From contig DDUV01000118.1 of the NCBI GenBank assembly GCA_002344975.1, positions 2,752-41,728 of the forward strand: 38,977 bases of DNA, given 5' to 3'. Positions within the stretch are counted from its first letter, which is position 1; each line of letters starts with the position of its first letter. Source of the DNA: Saprospiraceae bacterium UBA2329. Lineage in GTDB: Bacteria; Bacteroidota; Bacteroidia; Chitinophagales; Saprospiraceae. Below are positions 1-8,785 of this stretch, in pieces. The position numbers were made by a program, and so were the translations under genes. The notes beneath the pieces are model-generated. The model saw only the letters and a program-made list of their open reading frames with translations, did no database searches and was not told the DNA's origin.

Positions 1-78
1 TAGATAAGACACTTAAAATGAAACGTTTACTTATCTAATCCTTTGGCGAAAATGATCACTTTATTTTTTTATCGCCCC

Positions 79-2172
79 TTACTGTTTCACCAACTGTACC
101 GCGGCCTGCTCGCGGCGGCTGCGGCTCAGTGTCAGTGAATACATACCGGCAGGTAAACGGCTCATATCCAACTCAGTACGCCACAGACCGCCTATGCGTT
201 CCCGCTGTTCCCACACTACTTTGCCAGCCGCATTGGTGAGCCGGAGCGTCATTGGGGCGGAAGATTCCAACTGAAGCTCTATGGCCAGCATATCGCGCAC
301 CGGATTGGGAGATACGACAAAGCGCTGCAAGCCCCGAATTTCGGCTGTGCTGCTCACCACCACCGTCACAGCGGGCCAGGTGTAGGTGCAGCCGTTCAGG
401 GTCGTAGCCTGAACCGAGTACTCACCCGATTCAAGCGCCGTGTAAATCAGGCCGTTGGCATTAGCGATGGGTTGGCCGTTGAGCAGCCATTGGTAAAGAA
501 TAAATACGTCGAGGTCGGGCGCCGTCAATACATTTCCTTCTGCGGTGATGGGCGGCAATGTCGGAAAAACCGACACGGTGACGACAACGGGATTGGACTG
601 TGCCGAAGCGCAACCTCCCGTGACCGTAAATGCTACCGTGTAACTGCCCGCTTCTGTGACCAAGAGGATTCGCTGTGTAGCTCCAGGAACCGGTTGGCCA
701 TTGCGATACCACTGATAGCCCAGCCCGGCAGGCGCTGCGGGCGCTTCGAGTGAAGCAGATGCACCGGTGCATATTTCTACGGGAGCCAACGACAAATTCG
801 GCGCGGCAGGCGAGCCATTTGTCAGCGTATAAGTCAGCGTGCGCGCACAGGTGTTGGAACTCGTCACCGTCACGGTATAAGTTCCGGCAGCGAGGTTGCT
901 GATGGTGCCGGTATTGGCCCCGTTCGACCAGGCGATGGTTTGCGTAGCGCCCGGATTGGTGATATTGAGTTGGATGCTTCCGTTGGCAGTACCTGCGCAA
1001 GTTTCGTCGGTCGCCGTGCCTGCCACCTGAAAAGTGGAGCAAATTTCTCTGATTCTCAAAATAGTACCCACCCCGATTGCCGCCAGAAACAACTCGCCGT
1101 TTTGGTTTTCACCAAATGAAACATATTGATTGGCAGCACCTTGCAGCAGTTGGCGGTTCGTCCAGCCGCCGTTTCCATCGGGCGTCAACGACCAGATTTT
1201 ACCGCCGCAATAATCGGTGTATAAATAGTGTCCGTACAAGTCGGGGAACTCGCTGCCCCGATACACAAAGCCACCGGTAACCGAGCAGCCGGAGTTTAAT
1301 CCGTTGACATAAACATGAATGGGAAACTTATAAGCCGTAGCAGGCTGGCAGCCCGCCGTGTTGTAGGTAGCATTGCCCTCGTAGCAGCGCCAACCATAAT
1401 TTTCACCGCCGATGCTCGCCGCCGGTTGGAAATCAATTTCCTCCCAGGCATTCTGGCCCACATCGCCGATCCACATGTCGCCCGTCAGCCGGTCGAAGCT
1501 GAATTTCCAGGGATTGCGCAAGCCGATAGCCCAAATTTCATTGAGCGTAGAAGGATCGTTCACAAACGGATTGGTGGCCGGTATCGCATACGGGCTACCG
1601 CTGTTGACATCTATGCGCATCATCTTGCCGAGGTAAGACTGTCTGTTTTGGCTGTAGTTCTGTGGGTCGCCGCCCGAACCGCCGTCACCGAGGCCGAAGT
1701 ACAGGTAGCCGTCGGGGCCGAAGTTGAGGTCGCCGGCATTGTGGTTGGAATAGGGCTGATTGACGCCTAGGATCATCAGTTCGCTGTCGGGGTCGGCCAC
1801 ATTGGGATCGGCCGCGCTGACGCTGAACCGGGAGATGCGCGTATGGCCGGCGCTGTTGGTGTAATTGACGTAGAAGTAGCCGTTTTGGGCGTAGTTGGGA
1901 TGAAAAACCAAGCCCAGCAGGCCGCGCTCATTGGAGGCGGAGTTGACGCGGCTTTGGATGTTCAAAAACGCGGTCGGCAGGCGTTGGCCCTGCGCATTGA
2001 GGATGTGGATGATGCCGCGCTGTTCGGCAATAAAGAGGCGTTCGTCTCCGGCGGAAGCAATATCCACCGGGCGCGTGAAGCCGGTAGCGAAAGTTTGCAA
2101 TTGAATAACAGGCTGTGCAATAGCCATTTGCATCGCTAAAGCGAGCATGGAGATAAGGATGGTCCGAGTCAT
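79..2172 (-). CDS. T9SS-exported PQQ-dependent sugar dehydrogenase-like protein
   Basis: The 697-aa product has a signal peptide (MTRTILISMLALAMQMAIAQ) followed by a glucose/sorbosone dehydrogenase beta-propeller, about residues 21-378. Family landmarks visible are ERGLLGLVFHPNY, FGLGDGGSGGDP, WAIGLRNPWKFSFD and GDVGQNAWEEID. After it come a SprB-like repeat (about 384-451, with WSNGANTGTISNLAAGTY), two Ig-like segments, and a C-terminal type A T9SS sorting domain starting near FVVSPNPVRD. It should be exported to the outer membrane or medium and oxidise sugars with a PQQ cofactor; the actual substrate cannot be read. I chose the ATG at 2172 because the signal peptide starts there; the frame stays open upstream to 2259 but that extension would bury the signal. 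It lies 89 bp downstream of the 473-aa gene on the same strand, so co-transcription is possible. Confidence 0.9.
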   Translation of the reverse strand: MTRTILISMLALAMQMAIAQPVIQLQTFATGFTRPVDIASAGDERLFIAEQRGIIHILNAQGQRLPTAFLNIQSRVNSASNERGLLGLVFHPNYAQNGYFYVNYTNSAGHTRISRFSVSAADPNVADPDSELMILGVNQPYSNHNAGDLNFGPDGYLYFGLGDGGSGGDPQNYSQNRQSYLGKMMRIDVNSGSPYAIPATNPFVNDPSTLNEIWAIGLRNPWKFSFDRLTGDMWIGDVGQNAWEEIDFQPAASIGGENYGWRCYEGNATYNTAGCQPATAYKFPIHVYVNGLNSGCSVTGGFVYRGSEFPDLYGHYLYTDYCGGKIWSLTPDGNGGWTNRQLLQGAANQYVSFGENQNGELFLAAIGVGTILRIREICSTFQVAGTATDETCAGTANGSIQLNITNPGATQTIAWSNGANTGTISNLAAGTYTVTVTSSNTCARTLTYTLTNGSPAAPNLSLAPVEICTGASASLEAPAAPAGLGYQWYRNGQPVPGATQRILLVTEAGSYTVAFTVTGGCASAQSNPVVVTVSVFPTLPPITAEGNVLTAPDLDVFILYQWLLNGQPIANANGLIYTALESGEYSVQATTLNGCTYTWPAVTVVVSSTAEIRGLQRFVVSPNPVRDMLAIELQLESSAPMTLRLTNAAGKVVWEQRERIGGLWRTELDMSRLPAGMYSLTLSRSRREQAAVQLVKQ

Positions 2173-2261
2173 CGAATGTTGGTTTTGGACGGCCAAGATA
2201 GCGCCTTTCCGGCAAACGGGCCAGCGGAAATATGTCGGCTGAGCGCTATTCGGCCCCATTC

Positions 2262-3683
2262 CTATACCAATTCCTCAATTTTTTCTTGTATCCAGTTGAG
2301 GCTGGCCACATTGCCGGTAGCGGCTATTTCCTCCTTGAGCCGCTTGACCTCCGCCTTGTCGCCCGGCATGATTTTGGTGAGTTTTTTGGTGAATTTGATA
2401 AGGTTTTTATACAGTGCTTTTCTGTCGGAAGACAACTCTTTTTGACGATTCAGATAAGTGCGGAAACTCTCGAACAGAGAGTACAGGGGTTCGTACTCAT
2501 CGGTTTCAAAATAGGTCATCAGGAGCATGGTTTTGGAGTTGAGGTTGTATGAAACGTCGTCGTATTCCACGTTGCGCAACTGCTCGATGACTTTGTCGTA
2601 TTTTTTTTGGTAGAAATACAACTGAGCCAGCGTATATGTTACGGTGTTGTCGCGGTTCAATTCCGGGATTTTGTGGTTGAAGTCATGGATAAATTTCTCC
2701 ACCCATTCGTAGCGTCCCAAACGCAGCGCGATAACGACGATATTGCGGAAGTCCCAGGGCGAAAACTCGTCGTTCAGGAAGATGATCTCCTTGTCTATCA
2801 ACTGATTATACAAAATAAAGAGTTCTTCCAGAAAGCCTTGATTACCGTGGTTGATCTGACGAATGCAGTAGTTCAAAGCCGACCCGTACAACTCCATCGC
2901 CTCATGTTTGGGAAACAACAGGCCGTACTGATCCAACAGCTCCTTCAGTCTGTAATAATGCTCCAGATTGTCTTGGTCGGTGACGGTGCGCAATACCTGA
3001 AAATAAACAGCAACTGCAGGCGTCTCCTCATGGTCTTTATGGGCATGCAGGTAGGCCATGATTTCATCAATCAACCTCACCTTATATTCCTGAGAGACAA
3101 AGGTTTGCTGTGTAAGTACGGAAGCGTAAATACGGAGTTTTTCAGCCAAATAGAAGGAGTCTAAATTGTTGGCAATTTCTTCCAGATTGGTGCGCGCGCC
3201 CCGCTTGGTTTCAAAGGCCATGATGTCGTAAAAATTGACCTCTATCTGATACTGCTGAAGATAGTGCTGTGCATGGCGCCAGGGTTGGTTTTGGGAAAGA
3301 TGGCGAGCCGTTTTGACCGAGCTGTTGTATAGCTTTTCCATTTTTTTCTTGCCCACCGCTTTAAGCAAATCGGTGGCTTGCCGCACCGGGTCGGCCTCAT
3401 ATACCTGCTGCGCAAGAAAGCCCTCCACGAGTTTCAACAAATCGGAATAGTACTTTCGGAAACGAACATCATCGTAAGGCGACTTTAGTCTCAACAATGT
3501 CCACACGTCTTCTTTTTCAATCTCTTTCTTTTTTTCAGAATTGGCATCCTCCACCAACAGATCGAACAGATCTATAAGTGTTTGATTTCTATTAAAATAG
3601 GGAGATTGCAAATATTTCCGCAGGCGATTCTGCTCATATTTGTCAAAATGTTCTAAAATTGAATACAATTTGGTGTTGCGCAT
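2262..3683 (-). CDS. Conserved hypothetical protein, mostly helical
   Basis: The product is 473 aa. I do not recognise a named family. It has no signal peptide or membrane segment, so it is probably cytoplasmic. It is rich in charged residues and aromatic/leucine heptads (for example ILEHFDKYEQNRLRKYL near the N terminus and repeated LxxLYxxY-type helices), which suggests an all-helical, TPR-like repeat fold. The ATG at 3683 begins MRNTKLYSILEHFDKY, and a TAnnTTTG promoter element lies 27 bp upstream. It is followed by the sugar dehydrogenase gene on the same strand and is divergent from the T9SS protein gene at 3770. Function is unknown. Confidence 0.8.
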   Translation of the reverse strand: MRNTKLYSILEHFDKYEQNRLRKYLQSPYFNRNQTLIDLFDLLVEDANSEKKKEIEKEDVWTLLRLKSPYDDVRFRKYYSDLLKLVEGFLAQQVYEADPVRQATDLLKAVGKKKMEKLYNSSVKTARHLSQNQPWRHAQHYLQQYQIEVNFYDIMAFETKRGARTNLEEIANNLDSFYLAEKLRIYASVLTQQTFVSQEYKVRLIDEIMAYLHAHKDHEETPAVAVYFQVLRTVTDQDNLEHYYRLKELLDQYGLLFPKHEAMELYGSALNYCIRQINHGNQGFLEELFILYNQLIDKEIIFLNDEFSPWDFRNIVVIALRLGRYEWVEKFIHDFNHKIPELNRDNTVTYTLAQLYFYQKKYDKVIEQLRNVEYDDVSYNLNSKTMLLMTYFETDEYEPLYSLFESFRTYLNRQKELSSDRKALYKNLIKFTKKLTKIMPGDKAEVKRLKEEIAATGNVASLNWIQEKIEELV

Positions 3684-3709
3684 TTGAATCTTTTTTCGCT
3701 AACTTGCAC

Positions 3710-3717
3710 CAAATTTA
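3710..3717 (-). promoter_or_regulatory. Candidate -7 promoter element for the 473-aa gene
   Basis: The minus strand reads TAAATTTG, an exact match to the Bacteroidota -7 consensus TAnnTTTG. Transcription would start about 20 nt before the ATG at 3683. No convincing -33 TTG is seen at the usual distance, so the call rests on one element and its position. Confidence 0.45.
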
Positions 3718-3769
3718 CTGCATACTAGAGAAACTGTTTTAATTCTGCAATGAAGAAAATCCACGAACC

Positions 3770-6265
3770 ATGAATGTATTTTTACAAAGGATTCTTTATC
3801 AGCTACTTATACTATCCGTCCCTTTGATACTTCAGGGGCAGACGAGTATTTTGCTGGAAACCGTTGAAAACACTCCGGCGGAGTATGTTTTCAATTCTTC
3901 TCCCAATGCGCCGGGCGTTGTGGTACAAGCCCAGCACGGCACAGCCGTATTGGCGCCCTCCGGTACGCTCAATGGTTATCGTTTGACGTACACTCCTCAA
4001 CTCAATTTTATCGGGCAGGACTTTGTGCGCGTCAGTCGGTGGACCTGCCCCATCCCAACCTGCTTTCAATACCTTGATTTCTACATAACCGTAGTACCTG
4101 CAAGAGTGGATGCCCGGCAGGACAACGTAAGTACGAGTGTGAATACGCCTGTGACTTTCAATGTTTTAAGCAACGATTTCAGCAGCCGCGGCATACTTAT
4201 CCTAAACAGCATTTCATCGGTCAATAACGGTACTGCAACTTTCGTGCCAGGTACGCCCAATATTCAATTCACACCCGCTCCGGGCTTCGAAGGCGTCGCT
4301 TTGCTCAACTACATCGTTTGCGACGACGAAAACAATTGCGACAACGGCAACGTAAGCGTCCATGTGGTCAATGGAGAAAATACGACTGCATCCGATACCG
4401 TCCTCGTCTTCACACGCAAAGCTACTCCCCAGGTGATATTGATACCTCCGGGGTTCCAGCGCATTTCAGGTCCCTCTTCCGGTGTGTATTCCGACAGTGG
4501 CCCCGAATTGCCGGAATACACGCCGGGCGCTACATTTACCGGCCTTGATTACATCCGCTTCTCTGATGGCACCCGTCAGATAGTAGTGATCGTCAATGTG
4601 TTGAATGTGGTGTTGAATCAGTTTGCCAAAGACGATGCAGCCTATACCACCCCCGGCGTACCGGTAGAATTCAATGTATTGGAAAACGATGCTTTTGGAA
4701 CGGCAGCTACTATGTTTACCATCGTGACGTCTCCTGCCAACGGTACGCTCGTACTCGGCCCCGAAAATGGCTTGGTTACTTACACGCCCAATCCCGGCTA
4801 TTACGGTACGGATTCTTTCAAATATTCTTCCCGTCGTCCTTTTGGCGCATCCAATTTGGAGACTGCCACTGCAAAAGTTTTTGTAAGCAATTTTGCTCCT
4901 TCTGCCGCCACTTATCGAATGGTGACGCCCAAAGCGACTCCTTTGGTCATTGGCAACAATGTTCCTGTTCCGAACTTCCAGTTTTTCGTCACAGATCAGC
5001 CGGACAACGGCAGCGTTCTACTCCTGCAAGGCGAAGTGGACACGGTCATTTTGGGGCGTTCCATCAAAGGCTACAACATGGTGGTGTATGTCCCCCACGC
5101 TACTGTGAATGCAGGCGAAGATGAATTCGAAATTGCCTATTGCATTCCCAACAGCAACGGTTCAGCCGGCTGTTCTTTCATGCGCACTGTAAAAATTGAA
5201 ATTGACATCCTCGACATTGGCGCTGGAAATGAGCCTATGTGTTTCGGCGATTGTATCTGGGCCGGCGATGCCAACTTCGACGGCGTTGTCAACATGGAAG
5301 ACCTCCTGCCTATTGGCTTGTTCATGGGCGAAGCCGGCCTGCCGCGCCCCGATAACAGCCCGGCGCTTTGGTATGGCAAACACAGTGAAAACTGGGACAA
5401 CCCGTTTGTCAATTATAATGTGGATCTCAAACATTTGGATGCCGACGGCAATGGTTATGTCTCTGCCTTAGATACTGCCGCCATCCATAATTTTTATGGC
5501 CGTACACACTCTATCACTGTTTCGAAAGCCCCGCTCACCGACCAGACAATTCACCTGAGCGGCAACATCTTTGCTGGCCCCGGCGATGTGGTCGAATTGA
5601 AAATGATATTAGGCACCTCCGCCAAACCGGCTGTGAACGTATATGGATTTACCTTCCCGTTCTTGTACAATCCTAATATTTTCTCGCCCGCAAGCGTGCA
5701 AACTTCCTTCTCACACAGAGGTTGGCTTGCTTACAACTCGCCCATTTTGTTTATGAACCATAATAATATGGAAGGGCGTTTGGAAAGCGGCTTTACGCGC
5801 ACCACTGCTCGTGCAGCCAGCGGCCATGGCGAGATTGGAACGGTACGCTTCATTATCCGCGACGACATCGCCGGCATCCGCCTCAGCGAGGAAGAACTTT
5901 CCGTAGAAGTGGGCGGCGGCGTCTCCACCGTTATGGGCAGCGACGGGCAAACTTATGGTGTGGAAATTGAAAAATTGAACATCAAAATCAGCCTGCAAAA
6001 ACCGGAAGCGCCCCTTACCGAAGACCTGCTTAAAGCATGGCCGAATCCGACCAGCGACTTCCTGAATATCCACCTCAACGGAGGTAAAGAGTTTGAACGC
6101 ATCGTGCTGTATAACCTCATGGGGCAGGAAGTTTACAATTCCGGCAGCATGAAGGCTCGCAACGCACAAATCGGCACAAGCCAGTTGGCCAACGGCATCT
6201 ATGTACTCAGCGTAGTGACTCCGGAAGGGCGGCTCAACAAAAAGATTGAAGTCATCAAAGAATAA
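3770..6265 (+). CDS. T9SS protein with cadherin-like, dockerin-like and cohesin-like domains
   Basis: The 831-aa product has a signal peptide (about residues 1-23, ending LILQG). Beta-sandwich repeats of the bacterial cadherin-like type follow (for example TFNVLSNDF, EFNVLENDAFG, YTPNPGYYGTDSFKY). Near the middle lie two calcium-loop motifs typical of dockerins, D500-D511 (DANFDGVVNMED) and D557-D568 (DADGNGYVSALD), then a cohesin-like beta region (about 590-735). A type A T9SS sorting domain closes the protein (WPNPTSDFLNIHL onward). It is expected on the cell surface or in the medium, in adhesion or assembly of surface structures. The ATG at 3770 gives a good signal peptide. The TGA of a 7-codon reading frame starting at 3750 overlaps this ATG, which may be chance. 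A strong terminator follows at 6384. Binding partner unknown. Confidence 0.88.
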   Translation: MNVFLQRILYQLLILSVPLILQGQTSILLETVENTPAEYVFNSSPNAPGVVVQAQHGTAVLAPSGTLNGYRLTYTPQLNFIGQDFVRVSRWTCPIPTCFQYLDFYITVVPARVDARQDNVSTSVNTPVTFNVLSNDFSSRGILILNSISSVNNGTATFVPGTPNIQFTPAPGFEGVALLNYIVCDDENNCDNGNVSVHVVNGENTTASDTVLVFTRKATPQVILIPPGFQRISGPSSGVYSDSGPELPEYTPGATFTGLDYIRFSDGTRQIVVIVNVLNVVLNQFAKDDAAYTTPGVPVEFNVLENDAFGTAATMFTIVTSPANGTLVLGPENGLVTYTPNPGYYGTDSFKYSSRRPFGASNLETATAKVFVSNFAPSAATYRMVTPKATPLVIGNNVPVPNFQFFVTDQPDNGSVLLLQGEVDTVILGRSIKGYNMVVYVPHATVNAGEDEFEIAYCIPNSNGSAGCSFMRTVKIEIDILDIGAGNEPMCFGDCIWAGDANFDGVVNMEDLLPIGLFMGEAGLPRPDNSPALWYGKHSENWDNPFVNYNVDLKHLDADGNGYVSALDTAAIHNFYGRTHSITVSKAPLTDQTIHLSGNIFAGPGDVVELKMILGTSAKPAVNVYGFTFPFLYNPNIFSPASVQTSFSHRGWLAYNSPILFMNHNNMEGRLESGFTRTTARAASGHGEIGTVRFIIRDDIAGIRLSEEELSVEVGGGVSTVMGSDGQTYGVEIEKLNIKISLQKPEAPLTEDLLKAWPNPTSDFLNIHLNGGKEFERIVLYNLMGQEVYNSGSMKARNAQIGTSQLANGIYVLSVVTPEGRLNKKIEVIKE

Positions 6266-6383
6266 TCAGCTTTTATATACGAGTTTTCGCACTATATTAG
6301 CGGTTGATTACGTTCTTAGATCAGACTTTCAAATTGTGGATTTTCTTTTTTTTTCATATTCGTGGAATTATAATTATTGCAGC

Positions 6384-6418
6384 AAGTCGCACACAACCTG
6401 TGCGACTTCTTTTTTTTA
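6384..6418 (+). terminator. Rho-independent terminator of the 831-aa protein gene
   Basis: A perfect 10-bp stem (AAGTCGCACA at 6384-6393 with TGTGCGACTT at 6399-6408) and a 5-nt loop are followed by CTTTTTTTTT. The T tract touches the stop codon of nadV, which converges from the right. The minus strand has no T tract after the stem, so it is directional. Confidence 0.9.
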
Positions 6419-7876
6419 TACCCCCTGATGCCGTATGTTCTTTCTGATTTCAGCTAAGCTGAATTCTGTCAGCAGCTTCCCGTCACGAAAGACTTCCTTC
6501 AATTCACCTTCCTTTTCCTCCTCCCGGCTCACTTCATCCAACAGATGATACCGGCCGTTTTCCTTCCGTAGCTGCATCAGCCCTTTGGCCGATTTTTTAG
6601 TACCGTCGTCCGTCACGGGGTCTTTAAAAATAGCCCTTCCCTCACCATTCACTTCTCCATAAGTGGCCTTCATGGCAAAACCGAAAGTGTCTCGCGTATT
6701 GTACTGATAGGTAAAAGAACCGATACCCAGCACTACATTGGTAGATGCAAAGCCCTTGATTTTCAGTCGTTCACATATTTGTTCCGCACGCTCCAATGTA
6801 ATGCTGTCTCCATAAATAGTACCAATGCAGGAGGCAAGCTCTTTGTATCCCTTGCTGTTGATCTGCCCGCCGAAAGTATCCCACAGCAATTCCACCACGC
6901 CCTTGCGTTCGGGTTCGGTAGCGCCGTCCGGGTTGCCGCACAGAATGAGCACGGGATCGCCGCTGTCGGGCCGGATCACGACCTTGCCGTTGCGGCCGGC
7001 AATGTCCTCCCGAAGCGCAGGCAGGAACTCCGTCAGTACTTTCCACAAATCCCAGGTATCGGAAACGATGGAAACAATGCCCGTGGGATACACCTCCGAA
7101 ATAAGCCGGCGAAAGGTTTCCTGCTCGCCTGTGGCGGTGCCCATACACATCACCGAGTGCTCGGTAGCCGGCACCGACCCACCGATAAGCTCTCTTTCTG
7201 CATCGGCGCCGTAGTATTGCTCCAGCAAATCAATGGCGGGAATGGTATCTGTGCCGGTGAAACTGAGCAAATGTGCCGCGCCGGAAAGCAGGGCGCCTTC
7301 TATACCGCCCATGCCGCGCATGGAAAAATCGTGGGCCTGCCAGTCCACAAAATCGGGCTGGGTAGAAGTTTCAGCAGCGTAGCGATCCAGCAGCAGCCGG
7401 TATTGCCGGGCAATGGTAGCTGAGTTACAGGGCAGCCAAACCATCGCCGAAAGCAGGGTTTCAAAGTAGTTGGTGAGCCAGAAAAATTCTGGCAGGGTGT
7501 TGTACATCGTGAACATAGGCACGCGCAAAGGCACGCTGCAACCTTCGGGTATGGCCTTGAATACCATAGGTATATACCCCAGGTCGTGCAGGTCGGCAAT
7601 GTGCTGGATACCCACCGAGTTTTCACCGAGGTAGCAATTGACGCGGCGTTGATATTGGGCCAGTACCCGCTCTTTGGGCTGTTGAAAAAAATGGCGCTCG
7701 AAGTCTTCCAAAACGTACTTCTTTAGAAAATACTGCAAGCCGAAAAACACAACTTCTTCCACGCCCTCTATGCGGCTGCGGCGGGGCGTCCAGTTGGAAT
7801 ACACCATAGTAGTGCCCTTCGGATACTGGCGTCGGTGGTCGAGCTTGTATCCGTCAGTGAGGAGGATAGGATTCAT
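6416..7876 (-). CDS. nadV: Nicotinamide phosphoribosyltransferase (NAMPT family)
   Basis: The 486-aa product aligns by eye along the whole NAMPT family. Residues matching human NAMPT active-site positions are visible: Y10 in TDGYKLDH, D183 in HDFSMRG, H240 in PATEH (the phosphorylated histidine), D273 in VSDTWD, and R302/D304 in IRPDSGDP. The classical reaction joins nicotinamide and PRPP to give NMN, coupled to ATP hydrolysis, in the cytoplasm. The ATG at 7876 begins MNPILLTDGYKLDH, the family N terminus; the open frame upstream has no homology. It lies 11 bp downstream of prs, so the two form an operon, probably repressed by the adjacent NrtR. No NMN adenylyltransferase is linked. The phage enzyme Namat, which uses ADP-ribose pyrophosphate, belongs to the same superfamily, so the true co-substrate needs testing. 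Confidence 0.93.
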   Translation of the reverse strand: MNPILLTDGYKLDHRRQYPKGTTMVYSNWTPRRSRIEGVEEVVFFGLQYFLKKYVLEDFERHFFQQPKERVLAQYQRRVNCYLGENSVGIQHIADLHDLGYIPMVFKAIPEGCSVPLRVPMFTMYNTLPEFFWLTNYFETLLSAMVWLPCNSATIARQYRLLLDRYAAETSTQPDFVDWQAHDFSMRGMGGIEGALLSGAAHLLSFTGTDTIPAIDLLEQYYGADAERELIGGSVPATEHSVMCMGTATGEQETFRRLISEVYPTGIVSIVSDTWDLWKVLTEFLPALREDIAGRNGKVVIRPDSGDPVLILCGNPDGATEPERKGVVELLWDTFGGQINSKGYKELASCIGTIYGDSITLERAEQICERLKIKGFASTNVVLGIGSFTYQYNTRDTFGFAMKATYGEVNGEGRAIFKDPVTDDGTKKSAKGLMQLRKENGRYHLLDEVSREEEKEGELKEVFRDGKLLTEFSLAEIRKNIRHQGV

Positions 7877-7887
7877 AAATGACTGTT

Positions 7888-8712
7888 TTAGAGATGAATG
7901 GGAATTTGAACTACGCCCTCCGCACTCATATCGCGAAAAGCATTGGTACAAAAAATGGTATCGAAATGCGTACGAAGCGACTCTGTGCCCCGACTGAAAA
8001 TGCCATGACTGACCGCTAAAAAAAGGCGACCTGCGTTGTGCCGGCGAAGTGCCTCCGCCAGGCCGATGAAGGTGCTCCCGCCATCACAGATATCGTCCAC
8101 AATGAGGCAGTCCGCGCCATGAAGGTCATCGGCAAAAACCTGAAAATGAGTGAGTTGTCCGGTAGATACATCCCGGCTTTTCCCACAGGTGACGACTTCC
8201 GGGATTTGCAATGCAGCAGATAATGCAAATATTTTTTTGAGTGCGCCTCCGTCGGGCGAGACCAAGGCTGCCGGGCTGCCGATGTGTTGCAGCACCTGCC
8301 GAATGAAATCGTGGTTGCGAATGACCGCGCAACGCTGCAACAGTGCCGGCGCAACATCGGAATGAGGATCGAAAACATAGACGCGGCGGAGGTCCAAGCT
8401 GTTGATGAGGTCGGCATATACCTTGACGCTGAGCGGCTCGCCCGGAACCATCACCCGATCTTGCCGCGCTCCCGGAAAATAAGGAATGAACAACTCTATG
8501 TGTTGTACCTCCGATCTGCGCAGCGCATCCACAGCCATACACAGCAGGCCGAGATCGTTGAAAGAACGGATGCGGTGGGTAATCAGCACTTTGCCTTCGG
8601 TCGGTGCGTTGTGGATTTTGATGTGCGGCTCTCCACCGGAGAAAAAAAAGTGCTCGAAAGCGAGTTCCTCGCCGGCAACAGGTTTGAAATTTGGATCAAG
8701 ATGTAACAGCAT
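7888..8712 (-). CDS. prs: PRPP synthetase-like protein (short, divergent Prs)
   Basis: The 274-aa product belongs to the ribose-phosphate pyrophosphokinase family. Visible motifs are PYFPGARQDRV (ATP region, about 77-87), DPHSD (115-119, in place of the usual DLHAD) and the phosphoribosyl loop IVDDICDGGST (204-214). It is shorter than canonical Prs (about 310-320 aa), and the catalytic flexible-loop region is reduced to CGKSRDVSTG. This fits a salvage-dedicated paralogue that feeds the downstream nadV product rather than the housekeeping enzyme. The ATG at 8712 begins MLLHLDPN; translation from the upstream open frame would run into the operator. The gene is first in the operon, behind a promoter that overlaps an NrtR-type palindrome. 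An alternative role as ADP-ribose pyrophosphate synthetase (Adps-like) is discussed in the findings. Confidence 0.85.
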   Translation of the reverse strand: MLLHLDPNFKPVAGEELAFEHFFFSGGEPHIKIHNAPTEGKVLITHRIRSFNDLGLLCMAVDALRRSEVQHIELFIPYFPGARQDRVMVPGEPLSVKVYADLINSLDLRRVYVFDPHSDVAPALLQRCAVIRNHDFIRQVLQHIGSPAALVSPDGGALKKIFALSAALQIPEVVTCGKSRDVSTGQLTHFQVFADDLHGADCLIVDDICDGGSTFIGLAEALRRHNAGRLFLAVSHGIFSRGTESLRTHFDTIFCTNAFRDMSAEGVVQIPIHL

Positions 8713-8721
8713 GAGTTTTTT

Positions 8722-8744
8722 ATTTGCGTAATAATGACGCAAAT
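8722..8744. promoter_or_regulatory. NrtR-type operator 1 (perfect palindrome) before prs
   Basis: The perfect inverted repeat ATTTGCGT (8722-8729) / ACGCAAAT (8737-8744) has a 7-bp spacer. It lies 9 bp before the prs ATG and overlaps the prs -7 element, so a bound repressor would block transcription. The same pattern occurs at 8763 and 9477, flanking the Nudix regulator gene on both sides. Assignment to NrtR is inference from position and repetition. Confidence 0.8.
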
Positions 8745-8747
8745 ATA
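8740..8747 (-). promoter_or_regulatory. -7 promoter element of the prs-nadV operon
   Basis: The minus strand reads TATATTTG, an exact TAnnTTTG match. It lies about 28 bp before the prs ATG and shares five bases with operator 1. No clear -33 TTG is seen. Confidence 0.55.
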
Positions 8748-8762
8748 AGGGCGAAATTTTTA

Positions 8763-8785
8763 TTTTGTGTAATTTTTACGCAAAT
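8763..8785. promoter_or_regulatory. NrtR-type operator 2, overlapping the end of nrtR
   Basis: An imperfect copy of the same 23-bp palindrome: TTTTGTGT (8763-8770), 7-bp spacer, ACGCAAAT (8778-8785). The right half is identical to operator 1 and the left half matches in 6 of 8 positions. It is 41 bp from operator 1, about four helical turns, and its right half lies within the last codons of nrtR. Confidence 0.65.

Noticed and set aside
1..37. TAGATAAG/CTTATCTA inverted repeat as a terminator of the sugar dehydrogenase gene
   Set aside because: The stem is only 8 bp around a 21-nt loop and no T tract follows on the minus strand within the window.
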